From the NCBI GenBank assembly GCA_031555735.1, contig JAVBUE010000073.1:1-16255 (forward strand): DNA of 16,255 nt. Reading direction: 5' to 3'. Every line of letters begins with the position of its first letter. Within the stretch, counting starts at the first letter, position 1. Below are positions 8,249 through 16,117 of the stretch, piece after piece. Position numbers and translations under genes: made by a program. Origin of the DNA: JAJDIA01 sp031555735. Its GTDB lineage: Bacteria; Bacteroidota; Bacteroidia; Bacteroidales; Tannerellaceae. The notes under the pieces were generated by a model, which did no database searches, was not told the origin of the DNA, and saw only the letters and a program-made list of their open reading frames with translations.

Positions 8249-9069
8249 GGGAACTTCGGATATTGTTTGAAATTCGGTTTGCGTTTTTCAAGGAAGGCTT
8301 GTTTACCTTCCTGGGCTTCGTCGGTGAGGTAATATAATAAGGTGGCGTCGCCTGCCAGTTCCTGGATACCCGCCTGCCCGTCGAGTTCGGCATTCAGTCC
8401 GGCTTTGATCATGCGGAGAGCCAGGGGGCTGAGGAGCATCATCTCTTCCGCCCACTGCACATACTCATCTTCGAGTTGCGCCAGGGGCACCACCTTATTG
8501 ACCAGTCCCATATCCAAGGCTTCCTGCGCATTGTACTGCCGGCAGAGGAACCAGATCTCACGCGCCTTCTTTTGTCCCACCACACGCGCCAGGTAAGACG
8601 AACCGAAACCGGCGTCGAAGCTGCCGACACGCGGGCCGGTCTGCCCGAAGATTGCATTCTCTGAGGCGATGGAAAGGTCGCAGACCACATGGAGGACATG
8701 GCCCCCACCGATGGCATACCCATTCACCGCCGCAATCACCGGTTTGGGGATCGACCGGATCTGCTTCTGCACATCCAGCACACTCAGGCGAGGCACGCCG
8801 TCTTTTCCGATATATCCGCCGCGTCCCTTCGCGTTCTGGTCGCCTCCCGAGCAAAAGGCTTTATCCCCTGCCCCGGTCAGCACCACCACATTGATATCCG
8901 CCTCTTCCCGGCAGATACGCAATGCGTCGCTCATCTCTCCGGTGGTAGTGGGTGTGAACGCGTTTCGGTAGCGTTCGCGGTTGATAGTGATGCGCGCAAT
9001 CCCGTTATGGAAATCAAACAGGATATCTTCGTACGCGCGGATGGTAGTCCACTCTCTTGTTGCTGACAT
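8245..9069 (-). CDS. menB: 1,4-Dihydroxy-2-naphthoyl-CoA synthase
   Basis: A 274-aa crotonase-fold enzyme that closes the second ring, converting OSB-CoA to DHNA-CoA. The length is typical of MenB. Visible family features are NAFTP near 36, the oxyanion-hole segment SGGDQ (74-78) with GGGH (121-124), the active-site stretch QTGPRVGSFDAG (143-154), and the C-terminal tail KRKPNFKQYPKFP shared by MenB proteins. It sits 12 bp after menD and overlaps menCE by 4 bp (ATGA). The next pathway enzyme that would act on its product, the DHNA-CoA thioesterase, is probably the first gene of this operon. Confidence 0.97.
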   Translation of the reverse strand: MSATREWTTIRAYEDILFDFHNGIARITINRERYRNAFTPTTTGEMSDALRICREEADINVVVLTGAGDKAFCSGGDQNAKGRGGYIGKDGVPRLSVLDVQKQIRSIPKPVIAAVNGYAIGGGHVLHVVCDLSIASENAIFGQTGPRVGSFDAGFGSSYLARVVGQKKAREIWFLCRQYNAQEALDMGLVNKVVPLAQLEDEYVQWAEEMMLLSPLALRMIKAGLNAELDGQAGIQELAGDATLLYYLTDEAQEGKQAFLEKRKPNFKQYPKFP

Positions 9070-9081
9070 AGTTGTACCTAT

Positions 9082-10749
9082 TTATTGTTGTTTCAGTTGA
9101 TGATAATAATCCGTAAGCAGGCGCACATCCCCGGCGCTGTCGGTAAACACTTCCAACAGCAACGGTTGTGCGGTCTGTTCCGGTTGGGTAAAAGCCGCCA
9201 TCGCTTCAGCAAGCGAAGCCTCATCCCGGGCGGCGGCATACAGGAAGCCCCGTTCCTCCGCCCACCCCTTTGCGGATGTTGCATGGGCAGCCGTCACAAA
9301 GCGGCGGGTCTCTTCGTTGGCGTCGAAACCGGCGATGGATTGGAAGATGGCTCCCCCTCCGTTGTTCACCAGCAGGATACGGAGGTTGTGGCGGATATCC
9401 CCGTTCCACAACGCGTTCATGTCGTAAAAGAAACTCAGGTCGCCTATCACCACAAAGTTCGGTTTATCCGATGCCGAAGCATAGCCGACGGCTGTCGAAA
9501 GCGACCCGTCGATACCGGCCGTTCCCCGGTTGCAGCACACCTCTACCGTCTCCGGCAGGGTGAACAACTGTGCGTAACGCACCGATGAGCTGTTGGCGAG
9601 ATGCAACGCCGCCGATTCCGGCAACGCCCGCATCAACGCGCCGACGGCAGCCATGGCGGAATACGGGAATACCGGTTCGGGTATCTGTTTGGAGAGTTGC
9701 TCCCACTGCATCGGATAGGGCGCAGGCCGCTGTTCGATCAGGGACGCGATCTTCTCCAGAAATTCAAACGGATCCATTTCGATCACGGTAGTCAGGCACC
9801 CGAAGAGGTCAGCCACCTCACCGTCCAACGACACATGCCAGTGTTCCTTCGGCGGATGCTTGCGCAGGAAATGCTTGAGGCGTTTGGATATGACATGTCC
9901 GCCGTAGGTGATCACCAGTTCGGGCACCAGCTTCTCCTGTTGCGCTTCCGGCAGGGCGGCGAGGACGGTATCGAAATTCTTCACCGGCATGCCGGGGATC
10001 ACCCGGTTACTGATATGTTCGGTCAGCCATGCGAAATGCTTATATAGCAGCTTGCTGTATCGTTTCTCGTACAGATAGATCAGGGTCATTTGTCCCACCA
10101 CCATCATCCGTTTGTTGTACTTGTTCAGCCGGGCGATCAGATCGTCGTAGCTCCGGTCGTACACGTTCAGACCCTGGTAACGCGTGATCACCCGCTCCTG
10201 CGGCAACTCCGTGGCGGAAAAGCGGAACAGGGGTTCCGACAAGGGCACGTTGATATGCACCGGTCCCTTCCCGTGATGCGTCAGCGCCATCAGCGCCTCG
10301 TTGAGGAGGCGGTTGCAATACCAGGCCTCTTCGTCCGTCCGCACCTCAGGAAGGGCGACCGCCTTTTTCACCAGCGGGCCAAATACGCCGGGCTGTGGCA
10401 GGGTCTGTCCGTCCATCTGCCCGATCCAGGCAGCCGGCCTGTCGGCGGAGATCACCACCAGGGGCACCTGTTGATAGAACGCTTCGGCCACGGCCGGGTG
10501 CATGTTCAGCAAGGCGGTACCCGACGTGCAGCATACCGCCGCCGGTTTGCCTCCATGCAACGCCAGTCCCAACGCGAAAAAGGCGGCGCTACGCTCATCC
10601 GTCACCGAATGGCAGGTAAACGACGGGTGGTTCACCAGCGTCTGTGCGATCGGCGCGTTCCGGCTACCGGGACATATCACGATATGTGTCACGCCGTGCG
10701 CAAGCAATAAAGCCGCCAGTTGAAGGACATTTTTCTTTTCGGAATACAT
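9082..10749 (-). CDS. menD: SEPHCHC synthase (thiamine diphosphate enzyme)
   Basis: The protein is 555 aa from the ATG at 10749 (MYSEKKNV, the usual MenD opening). A GTG three codons upstream (10758) is in frame but less likely. MenD joins isochorismate and 2-oxoglutarate with loss of CO2, the committed step of menaquinone synthesis. Features seen include CPGSRNAP (26-33), the catalytic glutamate of TDERSAAF (Glu52), SADRP with the following Gln/Asp/Gly loop (101-125), NRGTAGIDGS (407-416), and the thiamine diphosphate and Mg site GDLSFFYDMNAL (436-447) to NNGGGAIF (462-469). The length is normal. It follows menF by 29 bp and precedes menB by 12 bp. Confidence 0.96.
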   Translation of the reverse strand: MYSEKKNVLQLAALLLAHGVTHIVICPGSRNAPIAQTLVNHPSFTCHSVTDERSAAFFALGLALHGGKPAAVCCTSGTALLNMHPAVAEAFYQQVPLVVISADRPAAWIGQMDGQTLPQPGVFGPLVKKAVALPEVRTDEEAWYCNRLLNEALMALTHHGKGPVHINVPLSEPLFRFSATELPQERVITRYQGLNVYDRSYDDLIARLNKYNKRMMVVGQMTLIYLYEKRYSKLLYKHFAWLTEHISNRVIPGMPVKNFDTVLAALPEAQQEKLVPELVITYGGHVISKRLKHFLRKHPPKEHWHVSLDGEVADLFGCLTTVIEMDPFEFLEKIASLIEQRPAPYPMQWEQLSKQIPEPVFPYSAMAAVGALMRALPESAALHLANSSSVRYAQLFTLPETVEVCCNRGTAGIDGSLSTAVGYASASDKPNFVVIGDLSFFYDMNALWNGDIRHNLRILLVNNGGGAIFQSIAGFDANEETRRFVTAAHATSAKGWAEERGFLYAAARDEASLAEAMAAFTQPEQTAQPLLLEVFTDSAGDVRLLTDYYHQLKQQ

Positions 10750-10778
10750 AAATATCACTATATGAATCGGTTTTTACT

Positions 10779-11849
10779 TTATTCGATGATCCGGTGCATG
10801 GTTTGTAGTTTATCCTCCGTCTCCTTCCATTCTTCGGAAAGGACAGACGAGGGAAGCAGTCCCCCGCCGGCATACAGGGTCAGCGATCCGTGGCCTATCC
10901 GCATACAGCGCAGGTTCACATACAGGTCGCCCGCCCCCTGCGGATCCAACCGTCCGATGAAACCGGAGTAATACTGCCGGTCGTATCCCTCCTCATTCAG
11001 GATAAACCGGTAGGCTTCTTCCTTCGGCACTCCACATACGGCAGGTGTGGGATGAAGTGCATCCAGCAGGTCGCCCAGATGGTCGGTATCCGGCAGTGAA
11101 AAGCGGAAATCCGTCCGCAGGTGAGCCAGTTCACCGGCTCTCACCGTATAAGGCCCTTCTTCGCTGATCCGAATATCCATAGCAGACAACCGGTTGCGGA
11201 TATACCCTGCCACCAGTTCCTGTTCTTCCCGGTTCTTTGCATCCCAGGATGCAGGCAACTCACCCTGGTCCAAAGGCTGTGTGCCTGCCAGGGCGACGGT
11301 ATGCCATTCGCCTCCTCTTCCCGACAGCAGGATCTCCGGAGTAGCCCCCAGCCAGGTTCCCGTTTCCCGGGTATAGCAGAGATAAACATACGAACGCGTG
11401 TAACGCCCGCATGCCCGTAAAAAGGCGGCAACCGGTGAAAAAGAAGGTTCCGGATCACAGGTATATTCCCGCGAAAGCACCAGTTTATGAAACAACCCTT
11501 GTTGCAGGGCATCGATAAACAGCCCGAAGCGCGTGCAATAGGCCTCCGTCACTTCGCCGATGGCATACGCTTTCACCGGGTTGGCGCCATCCATGGCAGG
11601 ATGTACACCCGTCCACTCCGCTTCTTCCCCCCGGATCAGCACCACCGGGCGACCGTCCCCGATCGAGAACGGCGCGATGACAAAGCCCTGTTGCCCGTTC
11701 AGCGCCCGTAAATCGTTGAAAACAGAAACAGAACCGGAGTCTTGCCTGATATACCGGATCCGGTCTTCACCCGGCAAACGGTAAACGGCGAAACTCCCGC
11801 CCTGTTCCCTGAATTGTTGAATAGCAGTATATAGCTCTTCCGTTGTCAT
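10779..11849 (-). CDS. menF: Isochorismate synthase
   Basis: A 356-aa chorismate-using enzyme that converts chorismate to isochorismate, the entry step to menaquinone. The C-terminal chorismate-binding fold holds HKLVLSRE with Lys122 as the probable general base, LGATPE (Glu172), AGTQP (188-192), ALHPTPAVCG (264-273), YYSGFIG (293-299), and YAGGG followed by EEWKETEDK with the metal-binding glutamates. The N-terminal part (1-100) is short compared with E. coli MenF, as expected for this phylum. The ATG overlaps the stop of the upstream thioesterase fusion (ATGA). EntC-type enzymes share the fold, but the menD/menB context decides for menaquinone. Confidence 0.93.
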   Translation of the reverse strand: MTTEELYTAIQQFREQGGSFAVYRLPGEDRIRYIRQDSGSVSVFNDLRALNGQQGFVIAPFSIGDGRPVVLIRGEEAEWTGVHPAMDGANPVKAYAIGEVTEAYCTRFGLFIDALQQGLFHKLVLSREYTCDPEPSFSPVAAFLRACGRYTRSYVYLCYTRETGTWLGATPEILLSGRGGEWHTVALAGTQPLDQGELPASWDAKNREEQELVAGYIRNRLSAMDIRISEEGPYTVRAGELAHLRTDFRFSLPDTDHLGDLLDALHPTPAVCGVPKEEAYRFILNEEGYDRQYYSGFIGRLDPQGAGDLYVNLRCMRIGHGSLTLYAGGGLLPSSVLSEEWKETEDKLQTMHRIIE

Positions 11850-13078
11850 TTCTTTTTGATAATACTATTTACCACCCGTATGGATGATACCAGTTTGTCG
11901 GTGGATGTATAGACGTTTACATCCCACACGTGCGACGAACGTCCCTTGTGGATGATCGAACCGATGGCGCGCACCGTATCTCCTTCATAGGCCGACGACA
12001 TGTGGTTGCCGCTCACCTGCATACCCACCGCGATCTCATCGGGCTTGCACAGGATCATCGATCCGAATCCCGCCACCGTTTCCGCCAGCGCCAGCGTAGC
12101 GCCGCCATGCAAGAGTCCGAACGGCTGCCGGGTACGCACATCCACCGGCATGGTGGCCTCTACCCGTTCTTCCGAGGCGTAGGTATATTGGATACCCAGG
12201 TTTCCCATCAGGGAGTGTTGCGCACGGGCGTTCAACTGGTCGAGGGGGATATCCGCCGGACGGACCTCGGCCAGGATCAGTTTCTCCACGGCGACGGCCA
12301 CGCCATCTTCCTCATTGGAGAGGGTGGTGAGGTCGGTACACCGTTTCACCGCCAGCTCGGCATTGCCCATGGCTATACCCGTTCCCGCCAACTGCAGCAT
12401 GGGAATATCGCATACGCCGTCACCGATCGCCATCACCTCTTCGCTGGTCACATGCAACCGGTCCATCAGTACGCTGAGGGTATTCCCTTTGTTGATGAAG
12501 TGCGGCACCACTTCCAGGAAGAATATTTCCGACGGGAACACATCCAGCGTGCCGTCCAACCGCTTTTTCCAGTGATTTTCGAGACCGGCCAGCGCTTCCA
12601 TGTCGTCGCTCACCAGCACGCATTTGCAGGGGGAGAAGGTGATGACTTCGGCAAACTGGCCCACACCGATCACCCGCATCCCGTTCAGGGCGGCTTCCGC
12701 CAGCACATGCACGTCGTCGGGCACGTTGGTGATGATCACATCTTTGTGGTAGGTGAAGATGGGGAAGTTGTTCTTTTTCGCTTTCTTCGCAAGGTAGGGG
12801 ATCATCACCGGATCGATCCGTTTTTCAAACAGCAGCTCGTCGGTCTGCATATTGAAAATCTGGGCGCCATTGTACGACATCACAAATCCGCCGTACTTAT
12901 TCAGTTCCAACGCTTCGGCGATCGGCATAACCCCATGCGTGGGACGACCTGAAGCCAAAACGATACGCACCCCCATCTGCTGCACCTTCTGGAGGGTGGA
13001 AAGCGTATGGGGGGTAATTCCTTTACTGTCATTCAGCAAAGTACCGTCCACATCAAGGACTAAGAGTTTGAACTTCAT
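11846..13078 (-). CDS. HAD phosphatase fused to hotdog thioesterase (probable DHNA-CoA thioesterase)
   Basis: A 410-aa two-domain protein and the first gene of the men operon. Residues 1-270 are a Cof-type (HAD-IIB) phosphatase with all four motifs: nucleophile Asp9 and Asp11 in LDVDGT, Ser43 in ASGRP, Lys197 in NKGN, and Asp220/Asp224 in GDGVCD. Residues about 280-407 are a PaaI/YdiI-like hotdog thioesterase with LLHGGATLALAE (322-333), where His324 and Glu333 fit the catalytic positions. Overlap with menF (ATGA) and the lack of any other thioesterase make DHNA-CoA hydrolysis (the MenI step) the best guess for the second domain. The phosphatase substrate is unknown; Cof proteins are promiscuous sugar-phosphate or cofactor phosphatases. 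A non-menaquinone acyl-CoA substrate cannot be excluded. Confidence 0.85.
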   Translation of the reverse strand: MKFKLLVLDVDGTLLNDSKGITPHTLSTLQKVQQMGVRIVLASGRPTHGVMPIAEALELNKYGGFVMSYNGAQIFNMQTDELLFEKRIDPVMIPYLAKKAKKNNFPIFTYHKDVIITNVPDDVHVLAEAALNGMRVIGVGQFAEVITFSPCKCVLVSDDMEALAGLENHWKKRLDGTLDVFPSEIFFLEVVPHFINKGNTLSVLMDRLHVTSEEVMAIGDGVCDIPMLQLAGTGIAMGNAELAVKRCTDLTTLSNEEDGVAVAVEKLILAEVRPADIPLDQLNARAQHSLMGNLGIQYTYASEERVEATMPVDVRTRQPFGLLHGGATLALAETVAGFGSMILCKPDEIAVGMQVSGNHMSSAYEGDTVRAIGSIIHKGRSSHVWDVNVYTSTDKLVSSIRVVNSIIKKK

Positions 13079-13104
13079 GACATCTTGTTTTTATGTTTAG
13101 CACA

Positions 13105-13112
13105 CAAATATA
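13105..13112 (-). promoter_or_regulatory. -7 box of the men operon
   Basis: On the minus strand the sequence is TATATTTG, a perfect TAnnTTTG, ending 26 bases before the ATG of the first operon gene. There is no clear TTTG 19-21 bases upstream. It lies in the 143-bp divergent region shared with ndk. The ndk side has only an imperfect box, TATATTCG at 13167-13174. Confidence 0.5.
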
Positions 13113-13221
13113 CACAATCCCGGAAGAAAGGCGATCGAAAGCAATGATTACTTCAAAACTTTTCTTTATATTCGGACGTTGAATAATTGTATCGTGCGTA
13201 ACCTCTAAACAGTAGTTGCTT

Positions 13222-13683
13222 ATGGAAAAGACATTTGTGATTTTGAAACCCTGTACCATTCAACGGGGACTGACAGGCGAAATCATCGCCCGGTTTGAGA
13301 AAAAAGGACTGCAACTGGTCGGGATGAAAATGGTTTGGCTCACCGACGAGATCCTCAGTGAGCATTACGCCCACCTGAAGGAAAAGTCGTTCTTCCAGCG
13401 TGTGAAAGACGCCATGCGCGTATGCCCGGTGATCCTCTGCTGCTGGAAAGGGTTGGATGCGGTGCAGGTGGTCCGTTCACTCGCCGGCGTCACCAACGGA
13501 AGGAACGCGGCGCCGGGTACGATCCGTGGTGACTATAGCATGAGCGTGCAGGAGAATATCGTCCACGCGTCGGACTCGCCGGAGACAGCCGCCATCGAGA
13601 TCGGGCGTTTCTTCCGCGAGGAAGAGCTGTACGACTACCAGCCGAACAACCTCTGGAGCTTGTATGCCAATGATGAGATCTGA
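13222..13683 (+). CDS. ndk: Nucleoside diphosphate kinase
   Basis: A 153-aa cytosolic enzyme that passes the gamma phosphate of ATP to nucleoside diphosphates through a phosphohistidine. The active-site stretch NIVHASDSPETA carries His115, and APGTIRGDY (97-105) is the nucleotide-binding segment. The N-terminus reads LKPCTIQRG where most bacteria have KPDGVQRG; I recall the same variant in Bacteroides Ndk. ATG 13222 gives the normal length; a TTG two codons upstream is unlikely. The C-terminus has a few extra residues (NNLWSLYANDEI). It is transcribed away from the men operon and stands alone. Confidence 0.96.
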   Translation: MEKTFVILKPCTIQRGLTGEIIARFEKKGLQLVGMKMVWLTDEILSEHYAHLKEKSFFQRVKDAMRVCPVILCCWKGLDAVQVVRSLAGVTNGRNAAPGTIRGDYSMSVQENIVHASDSPETAAIEIGRFFREEELYDYQPNNLWSLYANDEI

Positions 13684-13701
13684 TTTTTTCTGCCGTTCCG
13701 G

Positions 13702-13732
13702 GTTGCCATATAGACGGTTTAGCCTATCTTTG
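13702..13732 (+). promoter_or_regulatory. Bacteroidota promoter for the DUF4494-yggS pair
   Basis: A -33-like GTTG at 13702-13705, a 19-base spacer, and TATCTTTG at 13725-13732 match the TTTG-N19-21-TAnnTTTG consensus closely. It lies just after ndk and about 50 bases before the DUF4494 start codon, so this pair has its own promoter. Confidence 0.7.
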
Positions 13733-13780
13733 CCTTCCGTTTATGAATAGAATGATCAATCACTAATAAAAGAAAAAGAT

Positions 13781-14254
13781 ATGCACAACTGGTTCGAATG
13801 TAAGGTTTCCTACGAGAAGATGATGGAAAACGGCATGCAGAAGAAAGTAACGGAACCCTACCTCGTGGACGCCCTGTCGTTCACCGAAGCGGAAGCCCGT
13901 ATCATCGAAGAGATACGTCCGTTTATCACCGGTGAATTTACCGTGGCCGATATCAAGCGCGCCCGGCTGTCGGAACTGTTCTTCAATGAGAACGGCGACC
14001 GCTTCTACCGCATCAAGGTCTATTTCATCACCCTTGACGAAAAGAGCGGTGCGGAAAAGAAAACGGCAGCACAGATGCTCGCGCAGGCCACCACCCTGAA
14101 AGAAGCCATCGCCGTCCTCGAAGAGGGGATGAAAGGATCCATGGCCGACTATACGATCGCCTCCGTTACGGAGACATCGCTTATCGATGTGTTCCCGTTC
14201 AGTGCCGACAAGATACCTTCGGGTAAAACGGAAGGCATACCTGTCCACGAATAA
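13781..14254 (+). CDS. DUF4494 family protein of unknown function
   Basis: A 157-aa protein, probably cytosolic, with no signal peptide or membrane segment. The opening MHNWFECKVSYEKM and the segments FTEAEARIIEEI and DRFYRIKVYFITLDEKSG match what I recall of DUF4494, a small family of Bacteroidota. The predicted fold mixes short beta strands and helices; no catalytic motif stands out. Its stop codon is 2 bp from the ATG of yggS and a good promoter precedes it, so the two are co-transcribed. That links it loosely to pyridoxal phosphate homeostasis, but no function is established. Confidence 0.85.
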   Translation: MHNWFECKVSYEKMMENGMQKKVTEPYLVDALSFTEAEARIIEEIRPFITGEFTVADIKRARLSELFFNENGDRFYRIKVYFITLDEKSGAEKKTAAQMLAQATTLKEAIAVLEEGMKGSMADYTIASVTETSLIDVFPFSADKIPSGKTEGIPVHE

Positions 14255-14256
14255 GT

Positions 14257-14925
14257 ATGACGGTAGCCGATAACATCCGGCAGCTACGAGCGTCACTCCC
14301 TCCGGGTGTGACGCTGGTGGCTGTTTCCAAATTCCATCCGGCCGAAACCATCCGGGAAGCCTACGACACCGGCCACCGTGTGTTCGGCGAAAGCCGCGCG
14401 CAGGAGCTGAAAGCCAAACACACATTCCTGCCCGGGGATATCGAATGGCATTTCATCGGTACGCTGCAGACCAATAAGGTGAAGGATATCGCCGCCTATG
14501 TCCATACGATCCACAGTGTGGACTCGGTGCGGTTGCTCGACGAGATCAACCGGCAGGCGGCGAAGCACGGACGGGTGATCCGCGTCCTGCTGGAGATCCA
14601 TGTCGCCCGGGAAGAGACGAAGCACGGGCTAACCCCGGACGAATGCCACGCATTGTTGCATGCTTTCCATCCCGCCGACTACCCGCACCTACGGATGGCG
14701 GGACTCATGGGTATGGCGACCGATACCGACGACGAATCCCTGATCCGCCGTGAATTCGAACAGCTCCACTCCCTTTTCGCCAACTGCCGGCAGCGGTATT
14801 TTGCCGGCGACGACCAGTTCCGCGAGCTGTCCATGGGAATGAGCCACGACTATCCGCTGGCGATAGCGGCAGGCAGCACGCTAATCCGTGTAGGCACGCG
14901 CATTTTCGGACATCGGACACCCTGA
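14257..14925 (+). CDS. yggS: Pyridoxal phosphate homeostasis protein, YggS/PLPBP family
   Basis: A 222-aa single-domain TIM-barrel protein that binds pyridoxal 5'-phosphate and buffers its supply; it has no known catalytic activity. The PLP lysine is Lys25 in VAVSKFHP. Other family motifs are FGESRAQEL, EWHFIGTLQTNKVK, IHSVDS, HGLTPDE, AGLMGMA and the phosphate-binding end ELSMGMSHDYPLAI...GSTLIRVGTRIFG. The length is typical. It begins 2 bp after the DUF4494 stop, which implies translation by the same ribosomes. Confidence 0.95.
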   Translation: MTVADNIRQLRASLPPGVTLVAVSKFHPAETIREAYDTGHRVFGESRAQELKAKHTFLPGDIEWHFIGTLQTNKVKDIAAYVHTIHSVDSVRLLDEINRQAAKHGRVIRVLLEIHVAREETKHGLTPDECHALLHAFHPADYPHLRMAGLMGMATDTDDESLIRREFEQLHSLFANCRQRYFAGDDQFRELSMGMSHDYPLAIAAGSTLIRVGTRIFGHRTP

Positions 14926-14975
14926 TCTTTCACATATTTTATTAGGGCGGATACGAACCCGTCCGATTTATTCCA

Positions 14976-14983
14976 TACCTTTG
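14976..14983 (+). promoter_or_regulatory. -7 box upstream of the DHOD-like gene
   Basis: TACCTTTG matches TAnnTTTG exactly and sits 29 bases before the ATG at 15013. No convincing -33 element is visible upstream, so a separate promoter is likely but not certain. Confidence 0.45.
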
Positions 14984-15012
14984 CCGGATCACCATCAATA
15001 TCAAATAGCCAT

Positions 15013-15990
15013 ATGATAGATCTAAAGACCAACTATGCTGGTTTATCGCTTCGCAACCCGATAATCGTGGGAAGTTCCGGCCTCACCGCCAAAGCGGACC
15101 GGAATAAAGAATTCGAAAAAGCAGGCGCGGGCGCCATCGTGTTGAAGTCCCTTTTCGAAGAACAGATCGAAATGCAGGGAGATGTACTGATCGACTCATC
15201 CGATTTCCCGGAAGCCACCGATTACGTTCGCCAGTATGTGAAAGCCAACCAGGTACACAACTACCTTGAACTCATCCAATCGTCCAAAACAGCCTGCTCC
15301 ATCCCCATCATCGCCAGCATCAACAGCTATAAAGCCGATGCCTGGATCGAGTTTGCCCGGCAGATTGAGATCGCCGGAGCTGACGCGCTGGAGCTGAACA
15401 TCTTCCGGATGCAAACAGCGCTGGGATACGATGAGGAGAAGAACCGACAGGCGTATATCGACATCGTACGCCGCGTGAAGGATACGGTTTCCATCCCGGT
15501 GATCGTCAAGATAGGCAAGTATTTCAGTAATATACCCGACCTGGTGGAAACGCTGAAAGCCAACGGCGCCAACGGCGTAGTGCTGTTCAACCGTTTCTAC
15601 CAGCCGGATATCGACCTGAACACGCTCCAGTTAGTGTCCGGCAACGTGTTCAGCAGCCATTCCGACCTGAGCGATACCCTCCGATGGACGGCGCTGGTGA
15701 GCGGCAAAGTGCCCGGTATCGATGTTTCTTCCTCCACCGGCGTGCATGAGTGGGAAGATGTGGTGAAATGTATCCTTGCAGGCGCCTCCACCGTACAGAT
15801 GTGCAGTGCGTTGTATAATTGCGGCAACGAGATCATCTCGCAGGTTCTCACCTGTATGGAGGAATGGATGCACCATACCAACTTCAAATCCGTATCCCAG
15901 TTCCGCGGCCGCCTCAATTACGCCAACCACCATGATCCGGCCTTGTACGAACGCTCCCAGTTCATGAAATATTTCGCGAACAGAGATTGA
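15013..15990 (+). CDS. Dihydroorotate dehydrogenase-like flavoprotein
   Basis: A 325-aa cytosolic TIM-barrel protein of the PyrD/dihydropyrimidine dehydrogenase superfamily. FMN-binding features are present: GSSGLT (20-25), VLKSLFEEQ with Lys45, ASINSY with Asn104, VIVKIGKY with Lys166, and the C-terminal GVHEWEDVVKCILAGAS phosphate loop. The substrate signature of class 1 PyrD (NxSxPN, holding the catalytic Cys) is replaced by ELNIFRMQ (127-134), with Arg where the Cys would be. It is therefore unlikely to be the true pyrimidine-pathway enzyme. I recall such proteins annotated as 'dihydroorotate dehydrogenase-like' across Bacteroidales. The substrate is unknown. It has its own -7 box and no partner gene downstream. 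Confidence 0.85.
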   Translation: MIDLKTNYAGLSLRNPIIVGSSGLTAKADRNKEFEKAGAGAIVLKSLFEEQIEMQGDVLIDSSDFPEATDYVRQYVKANQVHNYLELIQSSKTACSIPIIASINSYKADAWIEFARQIEIAGADALELNIFRMQTALGYDEEKNRQAYIDIVRRVKDTVSIPVIVKIGKYFSNIPDLVETLKANGANGVVLFNRFYQPDIDLNTLQLVSGNVFSSHSDLSDTLRWTALVSGKVPGIDVSSSTGVHEWEDVVKCILAGASTVQMCSALYNCGNEIISQVLTCMEEWMHHTNFKSVSQFRGRLNYANHHDPALYERSQFMKYFANRD

Positions 15991-16117
15991 TTCTTCAGCG
16001 GCTTTCCCTTATTTTGTTGTCACATTTCACCGGGCTCCCGTTCAGTGAATTACGGTGACATCACATCCGGCTCATGTCACAAAAAATCCTGTATTCATAC
16101 GGACATGTGACATCACA
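15991..16117. repeat. Non-coding region with alternating TGTCA/TGACA elements
   Basis: No gene is visible. TGTCA occurs at 16018 and 16076, TGACA at 16056 and 16108, and the alternation continues into the right repeat (16130, 16152). GTGACATCACA occurs twice (16055-16065, 16107-16117). ATGTCACA (16074-16081) pairs perfectly with TGTGACAT (16106-16113) around a 24-nt loop. No T-run follows, so this is not a standard terminator for the upstream gene. Confidence 0.6.

Noticed and set aside
11930..12952. 340-codon open frame on the + strand opposite the HAD-thioesterase gene
   Set aside because: The minus strand encodes two complete domains with all motifs. The antisense translation is His-rich shadow sequence.
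13763..14425. 220-codon minus-strand frame across DUF4494 and the start of yggS
   Set aside because: Both + strand genes are recognisable families with a promoter; the minus frame crosses their junction and has no motif.
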